From: Escallonia rubra
Lineage: Eukaryota > Streptophyta > Magnoliopsida > Escalloniales > Escalloniaceae
Direction: 5' to 3'
Assembly (NCBI GenBank): GCA_033065855.1
Contig: JAVXUO010002000.1
Span: 248,001-312,000, forward strand
DNA: 64,000 nt
Part shown: positions 46,146 to 59,690 of the stretch, piece after piece
Layout of the letters: each line of letters opens with the position of its first letter
Position numbering within the stretch: the stretch's first letter is position 1
Position numbers and translations under genes: made by a program
Notes under the pieces: model-generated
The model's input: only the letters and a program-made list of their open reading frames with translations
Databases searched by the model: none
What the model was told of the DNA's origin: nothing

Positions 46146-49100
46146 TGAGGAAGGCGGGGAGGGGGGGAGGGGGGATTGCCGGAATAAATATGCTCATTCA
46201 CTTCAGACAAATATGCAAAGACAAAAACGTAGACTATGCACGTTTGAACGATTTCTCTCAATAAAACAAAAGGGAACTCGTGTTACACTCCCTAAAATAT
46301 GGATTCCACAACTTCTTTGTCCAATTAAACGGCCGTCCTAAAGTTTCAACTATGCCACTCGGTAACTCTGAAGTCTTCAACCATGTCATTTTGATCTATA
46401 TGTCCCTTCCATTTCCTTTTTATCTCACTTTTTTACAAGATTTTAAGTTACACTTTCGATCACGATAAACGTTAGTTTAAACTTCTCGGCATCGTGAGTT
46501 CTTGGAAAAGAGATCAGCCTATGAGTCGGGTCACTTAATTAGCCATGCTTAAACCAAGCATCGTGAAAATAAATGCTACTCAGCCAAGAAAGATGATGAG
46601 AGTTGGCCAGAGAGGCCAAAGGAAGAAAAAGAAAATTCAATGAAATGAAATAATTAACTATATTTGCCCAAGCAAATGAACATGAACTTTTCATACAGAT
46701 CAAAGAGGCTTGTCAGTTTTCATCTTCAAAGAGGCTTGTCAGTTTTCATCTTCATTACATAATTCAAAGGAATTCATCTTCATTAGTGACTGTTCCATCA
46801 AAATTTTGTGGGTGCCAAACTATTAAGGATGAGAAATTTAACGTATGGCCAATATTTTTCATATGGGGGTTTTGGGATTTCGAAGAAGCCAAGGCCAGGT
46901 GTGTCTGATCATGCAGCTGAGCTGTGATTCAGTACAAGTGGTCAGTACAGGTACTAGCTAGCATTGTACAAATGGTGACATTTTTGTGTTTCCTTGTCTG
47001 CTTCCTTAATTGGGCAAATGAAAGTTGGATCTTCTTGTTAAGGCTTGAGTTTAACTCCTGCAAACACTTGACTAGGTCTCATGAAAATTCGGCCTATTTG
47101 TACTATAATATGGCCGGAAACAATATGCCAATAAATGGTACAGTGGAGTCGTTCTCCAAAAACTGGAACAAAAAAATAAATTTAAGCGGAAGATATCCTC
47201 CAAATACGGTTCAAACACATCCTCTTATGAAAAGAATCGAACCCAAGAGACCTTGTCAAATCCATAACTCCTCTATCATGTTAAGTTACGACTTGCTGCT
47301 CCAAAAACGATAGTAGATAATGGACTAACGCGTTCTATTTAAGTAGAAGAAAAGCTAGCGAAAGAAGAAAAACAGATTCTATGCTGCTTTCTGGATAACA
47401 GGAAGGGACTTTAATATCTTCTGCCTTGCAGACAAGTATCCAGCAACAAAGTAGTATAAAGCATGGGTAGAAGAAGCGTCCATACCTAGTTTAGATTTAC
47501 CGGAAACTTGAAGGCGTCCACTTAGCACAAGGTAGGAGCTTTAAGGGTACAAAGTTGTGTACTCTGCATCTTGGATTCAGCTGAGATTAGCAGCTGAGCT
47601 GTATTAGGAAAAGATAAAGCTCAGCTCAAAGATATATAAGCAAGCAAATGAAGAGAATTGCTTGCATGTCAATGCACGGAGACGTCAACATTTGATAGCT
47701 AAGAATCATATTGGCAATATATTATTATACCTGTTAGCTGCTTCCTTGTAGCAACATTGTTATCCTCCTTGAAAGCCGTGGTATTTGTTGAGGAATAAGA
47801 TGGGTGAATATAGCATGCTGATATACATAATTTGATACTTATTGTAAAGTCATCGAATCACAAAACAAAATAATGCGACAGAAGACAACGATTGATGGAA
47901 GAGTGGGCGCTCACACACACACACACTCTCATACAAGAGCTGAAAAACGCGACTTCAATCAACACGATCACGAAAAACAGATAAATCTTTGGACACAGTT
48001 TTTTTGTAAAATTTGTACTTAAAAAAAATGTTTATCATAGAGCTTTATTATAGAATCAAACTACTAATTAATAAACAGGCTTTCCTCGAAGAGAATTCTA
48101 TCTGACACAAAGTCTATCGCCATCTTTACAAAATCGTACTGGGCATGCACTCTGTACCTATTAAATGAAGGCTATTTCAAGAAGCAGAAAGAAAAGAGAG
48201 AGGGAAACAAAGCATGTACAAACGTAGCTAAATGCAAAAGAAGAATAGAGGAATATTACAAAAGATGAAGAATCAACATGAAAGACCAGCAATGATGAGG
48301 CATTGACACTTACTTGGAAGAAGAATCAAACTTGACTTGAGAGAGAGGGAGAGAGATTGCAGCCCACAAAAGTTGGAGGGAGATTTTATAGGGGAAGAAG
48401 GAGGAGGGCCATGTATCAATGATTGCCATCATAATAGGAGCAATGAAAAGATAGCAAAGGGTCGAGAGTCTATGTTTTAGAGAAGAACACGCGTCTCATA
48501 TTGCTATCAGAGAAATCTACTCCTTTTACTCTTTTAGCAAAAAAATGGCCATGCAGTGGGTTCGTTTCCTCTTTCTGCTAAGGTTTTGTATGTAGCCATG
48601 TGAGAGGGCCAGAGAGAGAGAGGGAGAGGGACCAGAATTTAACTTGAGCTACCATTCAAGTGGTGTGTATATACATACAAGACTCAAACTTGAAAGCTTT
48701 CCTATAAGATCGAGTATTAAGATTGGATTGCATTCATCTGATTCTTCTCAAATTTTACCGATCAAACTCGAAAGTTTTCTTATAACTTATAAGTATTAAG
48801 ATATTGCATACATGGTTTCATTGACTAACTCAAAAGAATGTTCAAGAGGAAGAGATCGAAACCCATCAAGTATAGGAACCGACGTCAATCGTTATGTATA
48901 ACCGATGTGAAACTTTAACGACAAAAAAGTTCAAGAACATAACGAAATTGCTTCACACCTATTTCATTTGGTTACCATTCTTCCAAGTCTCCCCTCTCAG
49001 TCTCATTTCTCTCACCCCCTCTAGGTGTTTCTGACAGAGAAGCAAAGCACATGATAAACACTGGATCTAAGTGTTAGAACGATGAGCATATCCTGAGTCC

Positions 49101-50480
49101 ATGTCGGCATGTATAATACGTGGAAGAATCTGAAAGGATCCAGGTCACATGCCTAGTCTGACGTCCACGTCAGCGCTCAGAATTGGCCTAGGACGAGAAT
49201 TTAAGGGCATGCATGTGCACTGCTTACATGGAAAAGGACATCAGTATCCCCTATTTCCAATTTATGGCACCATACCCCAGGGCTCATTACAACAAAAAAA
49301 CATTGGGATCGGGCCGATTGGCTAAGGACAAATCCTACTTAAAACCGATTCGTTCTATGACAAGTTGGGCAAGTTGTTAACTTAAACTGACAGATCAAGC
49401 TCAATAATGATTGAACGATAAGTGGCGAGTTCTGAGCAAGGAAAAGACACATGGCATACTAACATATGCCCTAAAGTTTTAAAACCTCAGTAAAATGTGC
49501 TATGTGTCATCAAGAGAGGGTAAATGTGGCACGCGGCAAGAGCTGAATGAAAACTCAACCGTGAAGGTAAAATGGGATTATATCGAGTTCCAACACGTGA
49601 CAAAGGCATCTCCAGATTAGATCGACCTAAGACTAAATGATTACAACTCAACTATAAAAGCTCTAATCGTTAGCTCAACTAATATTCTTCTACACCAGAC
49701 ATAAACTAGCTCATAGTTTATGTTATCACCTTCATTTATCTTAGGTAAACGGGTTTATACTAGGTTACAACCATTAAACCAGTTGTTTGAATCCCTCAAA
49801 CAGTCCCCAAACTGTAACCAATCTTGGAATGAGTGCTTTGTACACTCAGAATAATTAAAGTTGTTCACTATAAACACTATGTAAACTGTCGTTATTCATT
49901 GTATTATCATATTTGGTTTGATTAGGAGGAGTAGTAATTAGGTTAGAGTATTGGTAACATAAATAACACTGAAAAAGTCCTAAGGTATTAGGCCAAAAGT
50001 CTTCACACATTGTTTAAAAGAGGTCAAATTACGCACACTCCCTCAACACATGAAACTGCCTCAATATTTAAATATTGTGTTTAACACGTGATGCCGTCAA
50101 GACCTGGCATGCCACGTGGGCACCATAAAATATCAATTTTTAGCGAAGGGCACATATTAGAAGCGTTTATAGAGCGAAAGACACTTAAAAGAAAAACTAG
50201 GTCTTAGGCCCCCTTAGATAGATTTAATTTGGTGCCTCGTCGAACAACCTATGCATACAATAAAGTACTCACGCAAATAAACTTTTACACGCTTAGAAAA
50301 CAGTGGCGAGAAAAGTATGACAACATTCATCAGGCATTGCTCGATCATATCTTCTTCTGTTAGATTCTAGTTATCGATGTAAATTAAGACTGTCAAAGCC
50401 TGGTGTTTAACTCAAAAACGTTGTCACAAAAAGAATAATCTCACCAAATATAAGAAGCATACACAACTTATTTATTTGAT
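46146..50480. other. Gene-poor spacer
   Basis: No supported gene on either strand. Purine-rich stretches (48190-48360 and 48600-48650) and short GA runs are present. The open frame 46924-47313 has no recognisable domain or splice context. Known plant microRNA sequences were looked for by eye and not found. Confidence 0.45.
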
Positions 50481-50481
50481 G

Positions 50482-50900
50482 TGGGATATTATTCAACACC
50501 CACCCTCGCGTGAAACGTAGGATTAGGCCATAACCAAGAACATCGAAAACCTCAATCCTATTTACGGCATGATCAAGAGGTAAATAAAGCGCCTCGATGA
50601 GGATATATATATATGAGAATAAAGACTAAAGAAGCAAATCTGAATATAAGAACCAGATCCACAACTAATTATTTCTAGCCGATACGGGATATAACTTATT
50701 ACTTGCCCCTATGTGAAATATGGAATTAGGTGATGACTAAGGATGTCAGAAACCTTGATCCTAGTTACGGCCTAAGGAGGAGAATAAAGAGCCTCGATAA
50801 GGATGAGATTAAAGAACCTTTAGCTGAAGTAGGACATAACGTATCACCTGTCCTAAACGTGGGATTAGGCAATGACAAAGAACATCGAAAACCTTGATAC
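50482..50900. repeat. Degenerate tandem repeats, probably an old LTR remnant
   Basis: Three diverged units (starting near 50482, 50682 and 50824) share GTGGGATAT or its variants, GTGAAA.GTAGGATTAGG, ACAAAGAACATCGAAAACC-like text, TTGATCC.A.TTACGGC, and AATAAAGAGCCTCGATAAGG. A further copy of the last blocks lies at about 51929-52010, beyond the LINE. The LINE therefore inserted into, or next to, this array. Confidence 0.6.
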
Positions 50901-50986
50901 CAATCTTTGTCTCCTATGCAACAATTGACCTAAGACTACACAACATGTTTTCCCACCTGCCCCTCGGTCCAACCTATCTGGTTCGG

Positions 50987-50997
50987 AATACTGCTTG
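50987..50997. repeat. Left target-site duplication of the 51-kb LINE
   Basis: AATACTGCTTG, identical to 51917-51927. The As at the right copy merge with the poly(A) tail. Confidence 0.75.
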
Positions 50998-51916
50998 GTG
51001 TCCGGGTGGAGGATGTTGATAGTACATTTAAGGAATGACTCATTGCTTGATTTGCCCCACCGTCTACCCATGCTCTGAACTGGCGCACAATCTTATACTT
51101 CTTTGTTACCATCTGGTCTATTTGGCTACACAGAAAATAACTTAGTCTTTAGGCAAATTCCTTTCTCCCCCATGTCAGCACCATTTCCACATATTCTCAA
51201 AAATTACCAAATTTGCCCAACCGAATTGCATACCGTATGGGTTGATCAGAACTTATTCGGTTTCGCCGAGACAAATTTCTATTCATACATGTACAATACC
51301 TTGTCCATGCATGGCCTCTGTTCATATCAATTTGGTCTCTCATACTCATTTTGACTCACAACGGTTGCGAGCCGGGATTGGCTTAACATACTACTGTAAT
51401 AACACACGATGTGGATCTGCTGCTTTATCCACCGCATCGTCTGATAGTTATACTGCTTTATCACATGCATGGACTGCTACTTGCATCTACTTGGGCTTTA
51501 AAACAGAAATTCTTTCATATATGTGTACTCACTGCATCTAATTTTCTCTTGAACCCGATGTCGGGATCTGAGGACATCTTAGATACGGTGACCCCTATTA
51601 TCTATGACTTTTGTCATCTAGTGACTGAATTATATCATTATAGTATTGATAGGGCAGACCCACAACTCTTGAAGGAAGCATGATCCTTAGCACTTTTTGT
51701 TTGTCAACCACGCATGAACATTATCAGGATTAGGTAATTGACAATTTATGTAGCTAAATTTTGTTTCATAGATGATGAAATTCTATAGTGGGTAGTGGTA
51801 ATACCGTCCTTTTGATATTCATGGCGGTATTTATTATCTGTAAGACCATAAGGTCAAAACTCTCTTGCATCCATTTTTATTTCTAATGTAATTCTCTTAT
51901 TACCACAAAAAAAAAA
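50998..51916 (+). mobile_element. 5'-truncated LINE, frame-broken
   Basis: Plus-strand insert of about 919 bases ending in poly(A) at 51905-51918 and flanked by 11-base direct repeats. Fragments of the post-zf-RVT region (FVTIWSIWLHRK, then ENNLVFRQIPFSP after a frameshift) and of the RNase H-like C-terminus (DILDTVTPIIYDFCHLV, LLKEA) are readable across several frames. The protein tail and 3' UTR match the LINE at 5388-5807, so both belong to one family. Stops and frameshifts make it older than the intact-frame LINE at 8.9 kb. Confidence 0.8.
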
Positions 51917-52009
51917 AATACTGCTTGACGAAGAGCATAAAGTGTCTCGATAAAGATGAGAATAAAGAACCTCGATCCGAATTACAGCATGAAAAATAGA
52001 ATAGAAATA

Positions 52010-54815
52010 GGTAGTGGGTCTTGGCTTTGATCGATACCAGGTTAAACTCTTACATCCAATCCAAAATTATGCTCGTTAGAAAGATAAGCTCACCAAATGT
52101 AAGAAACAAATTCACAACTTCATTCTAGCAAATGTGAAATATGACTTAACAGCAACACGTTGCTTTGACTTTATTTATAGGTGAAAGTTACATTGGCCAG
52201 AGGAAAACTTCGAGTCGGCAATTCCTACCTGCTGATAGAGGTAGTTGAAAACTTTCGGCAGAAAAATGGATAGGGACCAAGAAATGGACTGCGAGAACAC
52301 CAGAAACTTGACCCACATTTATTGGATTGAATGTTTATGGATGAACCAGTTCCACAAATTAATGGAGGACTTTAAACCTTGTGGTGGAACAGGGGTTTGA
52401 CTATAAGCATTAGCTGCCTGCGATTGTTCATTTAGGAAAGTGACTTCATCAATTCGTAATGAAAATGACTAATGATTCTTTCACAAAACATGAAGGGATA
52501 TGGATAATTACTGTTGGGTAGCCTGTCAACCTTGCTTAATATCACACATAGGCACATGGGCAATTCATTGATAAACTTGTATCGGTCTAGATAAGTTGAA
52601 TGTTACTGTGATTGATAATATCGTCGGCCGTTGGACATTTGAATGTTACTGTGATTGATAATTTTTGAAAGAGATACGGAGACAACATAATGAATTCTTT
52701 AGTATGATTGTAGCGGTTCCAAATAGACCATTTGACATGCGGGCATAAACACTCTATGCTAGGCTACATTTCGTTTGTGATACTCTGTGAATTTACAAGT
52801 GTGCACAATGAACAAAAATACATTAAACCCGTGGCCTAAGATATGGGTACTTTTTGGTCTTGAGGCTAATGAACCCCAACAATATCAACCTGCCAAATTT
52901 TCTATGCTGTGGCAAGGAAAATCAGTCCTACTGCTGGGGGACGGAGTAATAATAAGTATCTTATCGCAAATATGGGTCCCCAAAATAAATATCAAAAGCA
53001 TTCATGTGGGGAATCCCCAGAACAGCAACAAGCTTTATGGGCCAATTTCTAGTTGGCCGACCTTCATTTTCATAAATCAGTCACATGACATCTTCGTGGC
53101 AGTGATTTGACCACAATATTCTTATGATCAGGTCATTCATTGAAAGTTTCTGTTACTCCCCTTTCGGGGATGCATTGTTATATATAACAAATAAAAACAA
53201 AAACTGTGTCCGGCCATCGCCGTAAAAACCAGAAATCCTTTCTATTCGAAGTTTATGATATTTTTTCACCACATGAGAAACACTATCTAGATCGGAAATA
53301 GCGATCAAATTCAAGATGTTAAAATTTCACGCTATGCATGAGGGCGAGCATTAAAGTTTCACGCCGACTATGCATGAAGGTAGTAATCGATTTTATATCC
53401 GATGGACTTCTCGTCTTCTTGAGAATGCTCTTGGATGGTCAGAAGCACCGACATAGAGACTTCTAGCCAAGTTGCTGACCATATGCACACATTCCAGAAA
53501 AAGAGGACTAGGTATCCATTATGGCTCCTCTAATTTTTTTATTCAAATCTGCAAATGGTCCTTCTTGCTCTAAATACATATTAACATTTTTTAAACGTGA
53601 ATACTTGAATTCTTCACAAGAATTCAAGTGGATGAAGATTCATGTTCGCATTTCATTGTGTGTCTGTCAGGCATATGGTCGCTTTTCAGTGAACAAATTG
53701 GTTTGATGTATACGCATAAAAACAAAATTCTGACCCCCTAAAGTTGTTCAGCAACATGGCAAGCATTTACCTATTCCAAACATGTAAACTAATATGGTTA
53801 AGTGACTTGAAACAAAAGGGTAGATCTATCCCTCTCGTTGTTCAGCATGGAGAAAATCGTTTGGTTCGCAAGTTGGTAGCAGTCACACACCTCATCAAAA
53901 TCAACAAGTCGATCACGCGTCTACCGATTTCAAGGTGAAGGCATCGGTCGCAAGTCATGACAAACTCTAGCTAGACCCTAAAAAGTCGAAGACCAATAAT
54001 CGAAGCAAAAGGCGAATATCTTCCAACGGTTGGTAGTTATTATCAGGTACGGTTGATGAAGGCACGGATCTAGACAACATATTGAAAAGGTGAAGCGCAT
54101 GAGGTAGCCATATGTGGCAATGAAGAGCCGCTCCAGGGGACCTGCATCAGACCCCTCTCTCTCTCTGTGTGTGTGTGTGTGTGTATAAATATCAAGCGTT
54201 GGGAGTCGAAGGTGAGTGGTGGGATGGGCTTTGCAGGTCATGTTGGTACGTTCAATCATTAGGAGACCGAAGATTCGCCATCTTTCGGCCTAAGTTTTGA
54301 AACGTTAACCATGACGATACGTGGCCTTCTAGCCATCGAGAACTTAAGCCCATGTGCACTGTCCGGCCCCCTCTCACTTGCTCAGCATCATGTGTACTGT
54401 TTGAGCTTTGTTCCTCATTTCCTGTAGATCTTTCTGCTGATCAGCTCTGTTGCTCTTTTTGACACTTTGAAAGATACCTTCGCAACTTGTGCTACTTGCA
54501 CTCGTTTTCGGCTGCCTAGAGGCTTCCTCTTACTCTTGCACGACCTTTGCTTTTGCTTATCTCATCTATCTTTTTGGTGTCCCTTCTAACAGTTAGAATG
54601 GTGGAATGATAATATCTGAATCAATCAACTACCCTTTCTGACCTAATAATTAATATCCACGTCATAAACTTCTGAGAATGTCTGTTTCTACACACACACA
54701 CTGTGCTATAATTATCCACACCGTCATTTTGTCCCTATAAGGAATATCGGGGACAATGTATTTACTTTTTAAGAGCAAATTGGGTGTGAACGGGTAGACA
54801 TATAAGGACGTGAGA
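52010..54815. other. Gene-poor spacer
   Basis: No gene supported. Open frames at 52787-53110 and 53521-53938 lack any family resemblance. A short CT/TG microsatellite occurs at 54153-54184. Confidence 0.45.
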
Positions 54816-54818
54816 TTA

Positions 54819-54821
<3 letters not shown>

Positions 54822-54855
<34 letters not shown>
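54822..54855. repeat. (AT)n microsatellite
   Basis: Uninterrupted TA tract of about 34 bases, 200 bases before the Helitron-like end. Confidence 0.95.
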
Positions 54856-54858
<3 letters not shown>

Positions 54859-55135
54859 CCTTGTTTTGTGATAAATAGGAAAGCTGACTCCGTTAACACT
54901 TTTATTCTATTGAATGACATTGCTTGTGTGGTAATATGATAAACAATGTACTGCACAAGGAGCGTTTAGAGGATGTGAGTGCCGATGAGCCAACCATAAA
55001 GTGGATATGTAAAATATTTTGGGGATGGGTAACATCGTTTTACTTTTCAAAACCTACACTCGAGTTATCTATACTTACTTATAAAAAAAAAGTATGAATC
55101 TTGTAAATCATTTCGTTCCGTTTTTTTCCTTCATT

Positions 55136-57262
55136 AATTACTTCAATAACAATCTTACCCTTTGCAATTAATATAATTACTAATTTTCTAAACTCTTTTC
55201 TTCCGGATTTGCCCTCTGCTAATTACTCCAATGACAATCCTACCCTTCCGTAATTAATTTCTTTGTAATGAGTTTATTCAACGGTATGTGATAAATTTAA
55301 TCTAAATCTACATTTGTACATTGGGAAACAAAATGTGTGGTTGTAAAAAAAAAACATGTAACGAAACCCTTTAAGTCCAAGAGAAAGACAAAGCTAAGAA
55401 ATTAAATTTGCCGGACAAAAAAACAACGAGAACAAAAACAAAAGAGTTCAAGCTTCAAAAACAGCTAATGAAAAAACAAAAGGTTTTTGCCCTTCGTTAA
55501 TTATTTCAATAACAATCTTACCCCTTTGCAATTAATAATTACTAATGTTCTAAACTCTTTTCTTCCGGTTTTGCCCTCCACTAATTACTCCAGTGGAAAT
55601 CGTACCCTTTCGTAATTAATTTCTGTGTAATGTGTTTATTGAACATTATGTGATAAATTTAATCTAAATCTATATTTATATTTATACATTGGGAAACGAA
55701 ATATGTGGTTGCAAAAAAAAGATGTAACGAAACCCTTTGAGTCCAAGAGAAAAACAAAGCTAAGAAATTAAAATTGCCGGACAAAAAACAACGAGAGAAA
55801 AACAAAAGAATTCAAGCTTCAAAAACAGCTAATGAAAAAAAAGGTACTGAAAAAACAATAAAACCAAACAGACAAAAAATAGTCAAAGAAAAAAAAAGTT
55901 AAAGTTAGTTGAAATATATGGCATCAAAATCGCATACCCTATTACATTTTACTTCTTGATACTTTAAGGCCGGATGTATTTTCACTATCAAAAAGCAACC
56001 AAGCAATTGTATTCAAGATGCATGCACCAAAAAATTTCCTGAATTTACATACGGAAACGAGAGTGGAACCAGTCATGTTCAATGATGCCATCTCAAAGTT
56101 TGAGCCAGTGCTTCAAAAATGAATAACTTACTTAATATCATAACGAATAGTTAGCCCAACGAACCAAAATTTCACAAATGTCAACAGGCACATTGAATTA
56201 CTTCAATAACAATCTTACCATTTTACAATTAATATAATTACTAATGTTCTCAGCTCTTTTCTTCCGGATTTGTCCTCCGCTAATTACTCAAATGACAATC
56301 CTACCCTTCCGTAATTAATTTCTTTGTAATGAGTTTATTCAACATTATGTGATAAATTTAATATAAATCTACATTGTACATTGGGAAACGGAATGTGTGG
56401 TTGTAAAAAAAAAGGAACATGTAATGAAACCCTTTAAGTCCAAGAGAAAGACAAAGCTAAGAAATTAAATTTTCCGGACAAAAAAACAACGAGAACAAAA
56501 ACAAAAGAGTTCAAGCTTCAAAAACAGCTAATGAAAAAAAAAAGGTTTTTTTCCTTCGTTAATTATTACAATAACAATCTTACTCCTTTGCAATTAATAA
56601 TTACTAATGTTCTAAACTCTTTTCTTCCGGTTTTGCCCTCCGCTAATTACTCCAATGGAAATCTTATCCTTCGGTAATTAATTTCTTTGTAATGTGTTTA
56701 TTGAACATTATGTGATAAATTTAATCTAAATCTATATTTATATTTATACATTGGGAAACGAAATATGTGGTTGTAAAAAAAATATAACGAAACCCTTTAA
56801 GTGCAAGAGAAAAACAAAGCTAAGAAATTAAAATTGCCGGACAAAAAACAATGAGAGCAAAAACAAAAGAGTTCAAGCTTCAAAAACGGCTAGTGAAAAA
56901 AAAAAGGTACTGAAAAAACAATAAAACCAAACAAACAAAAAATAGTCAAAGAAAAAAGAATTAAAGTTAGTTGAAATATATAGCATCAAAATCGCATACC
57001 CTATTACATTTTACTTCTTGATACTTTAAGGCCGGATGTATTTTCACTATCAAAAAGCAACCAAGCAATTGTATTCAAGATGCATGCACCAAAAAAAATC
57101 CTGAATTTACATACAGGGAACGAGAGTGGAATCAGTCATGTTCAATGATGCCATCTCAAAGTTTGAGCCAGTGCTTCAAAAAGGAACAACTTACTTAATA
57201 TCACACGGAACAGTTAGCCCAACGAACCAAAATTTCACAAATGTCAACAAGCACATTGAATT
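55136..57262 (+). repeat. Higher-order tandem repeat, two 1.06-kb units
   Basis: Unit 1 is about 55136-56198 and unit 2 about 56199-57262; matching landmarks are 1060-1063 bases apart. Each unit holds two sub-repeats of about 363 bases (TTAATTACTTCAATAACAATC, then AATTACTCCA, then GGGAAACRAAATRTGTGGTTG, then TTCAAGCTTCAAAAAC). A tail of about 350 bases follows, ending in the RPA DBD-A exon. Unit 1 stops inside that exon at CATTGAATT, whose likeness to CATTAATT at the unit start suggests a microhomology junction. Confidence 0.88.
56075..56198 (+). pseudogene. RPA70 DBD-A exon, truncated copy
   Basis: Reads MFNDAISKFEPVLQK and then hits TGA at 56120-56122 where the second copy has GGA. It is cut off 76 bases later by the repeat junction. 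It clearly descends from the same exon as 57126-57497. Confidence 0.8.
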
Positions 57263-57497
57263 GTCACTTCCAGTGATAGCCAACATCATTCAAGCCCCTG
57301 AAGATATTTGTATGGATAATATCTTGAAGAATTTTCTGTCGATCCGACAGACAATACAGAAAGGGCCTACAGCATCCTCAAGTAAGATGATAGGGGGAAA
57401 AAATCAAATAGCACGCATATTATTGCATTTAGAATTTCATATTGTACCTGTTGTGCTCAATTTAATGTCAGCTTTGTTAAGTCTGTCATTAGATTAG
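57126..57497 (+). pseudogene. Replication protein A large-subunit-like DBD-A fragment
   Basis: Open stretch of 123 codons whose first half matches the RPA70 DNA-binding domain A pattern: MFNDAISKFEPVLQKGTTY, then LISHGTVSPTNQNFTNVNKH, then IELSL, then PEDI. RPA70 binds single-stranded DNA in replication and repair. Nothing upstream supplies the N-terminal protein-interaction domain, and the following text from about residue 75 is not clearly RPA, so this is an exon of a broken gene. The frame after the exon probably reads into an intron. Confidence 0.65.
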
Positions 57498-58404
57498 AGC
57501 TTAAATTTTATAACCAGTCTAAGTAAGAGTGATACCCCCTGTGAACAAAATCCTAAACTGATAAATTGATTATAACTTGGTTCAACTAATTATTAAAAAT
57601 CCATAGAGAAGCCATTTAAGCTAAAGTGCAAGTAATAAGAACGAGAAAAGAGAATACAACCTTCCTAAGATAGACAGAGCTCGAGAAAATAGGAGAAGAG
57701 GGCTTGAAGATATGTTGTAAAATCACTAAAGTTCAATTTTAAGTTGCCCATTGAAAAAAAAAGGTGAAAAACTTGATACTTACAGCTTGAATAATTTAAT
57801 TTTTAAGGAAGTAATGAATTTTCGTACCAAATATATGTTTGATTGGAGCTCATTAACGAATCAAATTGATGTGTAGATGTAAATGATTTTATGAAGCTTT
57901 TTACCATCACTCTATTACAACTACATCCAAATGATCAATTATCCGTTATAGTTGATATAAACATTCTCATAATCGGATGTAACATTGTTTGAGGGTAATA
58001 TTGGATCAGTGCTAGGGAGAGAAAAATACGAGGAAAGGACCATTAGAAGATAGGAATTCTTTTGGCAAGGATGTTCTTGTCAATGTATGAGCATAATCTT
58101 CAAAGTATCAAAATGAAACCTAGTAGATTTTCCCGTTTGAAATAAAAGATACTACTTGTTCCCAACCTATCCTGGTCGCACCCAAAGGTCCACTGGGATC
58201 CCATTTTTCATGACTCATCCGCACAAGCAACATTCATTTTCAACGCTCACAACCGGTCAAAGCATGCACGCTCAAGTCACGTGCACTTCTCACTTTCGTT
58301 ACGTTACTTCGTCACTAAGAAGCTCATTTTCGCGCAAAGCCTCATGACACTTCGACCGTCGCACTTCGCATGTCGCCCATCGGCGCACCATGGCACTTGC
58401 CCAA

Positions 58405-58540
58405 GGAAGTTGGCCTTGGCCTTCCCCTTGGGGTCGGCCTCGGCCTCCCCTTGGGGGTCGGCCTCGGCCTTCCCTTGGGGTTGGCCTTGGCCTCCCCCTA
58501 AGGGTTGGCCTTGGACTTCCCCTATGGGTTGGCCTTTGGT
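58405..58540. repeat. Short tandem repeat of about 30 bases inside the LTR
   Basis: Four to five diverged units of the GGCCTYGGCCTYCCCTTGGG type. Confidence 0.8.
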
Positions 58541-58959
58541 CTCCATACTTAACACCTTAACTTTTCTTCAAGGGACCATGCACAACTCCGCGACCACGTC
58601 GCCAGGACACAACTCCGCGACCCCGTCGCCCGGACAAAACTCCCCCACCCCGTCGCCGGCGTCCGGGCGTCGCACTTCAACACTCCGCTGCGCCCGTGCG
58701 CCGCGCCGCTGATACAGTCGTGCCCCCAGGCTCTCTGTCACACTACCTAGCTCCCGGCACCATACGCACTCTGTCGCGCCCAGGCGCATCGCCACTAACA
58801 TAGACGTGCCCCCGGCACCTTACTCACTCCGTCGCACCCATGCGCCACAATCATGTTACATGCCCCCCAGGCACCACACTCATTCACCACACCATGCGCA
58901 CCTTGCCTTGGTCGTGGAACATACTTCGACCCCCTCTCCGGAGTGTGCAACATCCTGCG

Positions 58960-59690
58960 GGGATAGGTGACTCCTCCTGGACACTATCTCCGCCAGGGAG
59001 CTCTTCAACTCCCCTTCCGCCAGGTAGACGGCTCCTCCGGGATGCTACCTCGGCCAGTCGGGTAGACGGATCCTCCGGGATGCTACCTCGGCCAGTCGGG
59101 TAGACGGCTCCTCCGGGATGCTACCTTGACGTGCTCCGAGTGCTCTGGCACAAGGACTCACCCGCAGGGATAGACGACTTCTTCGGGACACTATCTTCGT
59201 CAGGGAGCTCTTCAACTCCCTTTCCGCTAGGTAGACGGTTCCTCCGGGATGCTACCTCGGCCAGTCGGGTAGACGGCTCCTCTGGGATGCTACCTTGACG
59301 CGCTCCGAGTGCTCCGGCACAAGGACTCACCCGCGGGGATAGGCGACTCCTCCGAGACACTATCTCTGCCAGGGAGCTCTTCAACTCCCTTTCTGCCAGG
59401 TAGACGGCTCCTCCAGGATGCTACCTCGGCCAGTCGGGTAGACGGCTTATCCGGGATGCTACCTTGATGCGCTTCGAGTGCTCCGGCACAAGGACTCACA
59501 TGCGGGGATATGCGACTCCTCTGGGACACTATCTCTGCCAGGGAGCTCCAAGTGCTCCGGCACGAAGACTCCCCTTCTACCAGGTAGACGGCTCCTTCGG
59601 GATGCTACCTCGGCCTGCGGAATAGGTGATTCCTCCGAGACACTATCCCCGCCAGGGTGTCTGCGTGACTGGCCTACGTGCTCCAGCACT
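58960..59690. repeat. Complex minisatellite inside the LTR
   Basis: Units GTAGACGGCTCCTCCGGGAT + GCTACCTCGGCCAGTCGG (about 38-45 bases) alternate with a longer segment (GTGCTCCGGCACAAGGACTC, then GGGATAGGCGACTCCTCCG, then GCCAGGGAGCTC). Together they form an array with a period near 170-180 bases and three to four higher-order copies. Confidence 0.85.

Noticed and set aside
46924-47313. 129-codon plus-strand open frame
   Set aside because: No recognisable domain, no splice signals that extend it, and AT-rich composition like the surrounding spacer.
48190-48660. Purine-rich stretch as a microRNA gene
   Set aside because: No match to conserved plant microRNAs by eye and no long inverted repeat.
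52787-53938. Three open frames of 60-107 codons
   Set aside because: Length is within chance expectation for this composition, with no start context, splice continuation or motif.
58119-58125. CCTAGT as the Helitron 3' end
   Set aside because: CTAG followed by T fits the rule, but there is no hairpin in the 10-30 bases before it, and RPA sequence continues beyond it at 61.9 kb.
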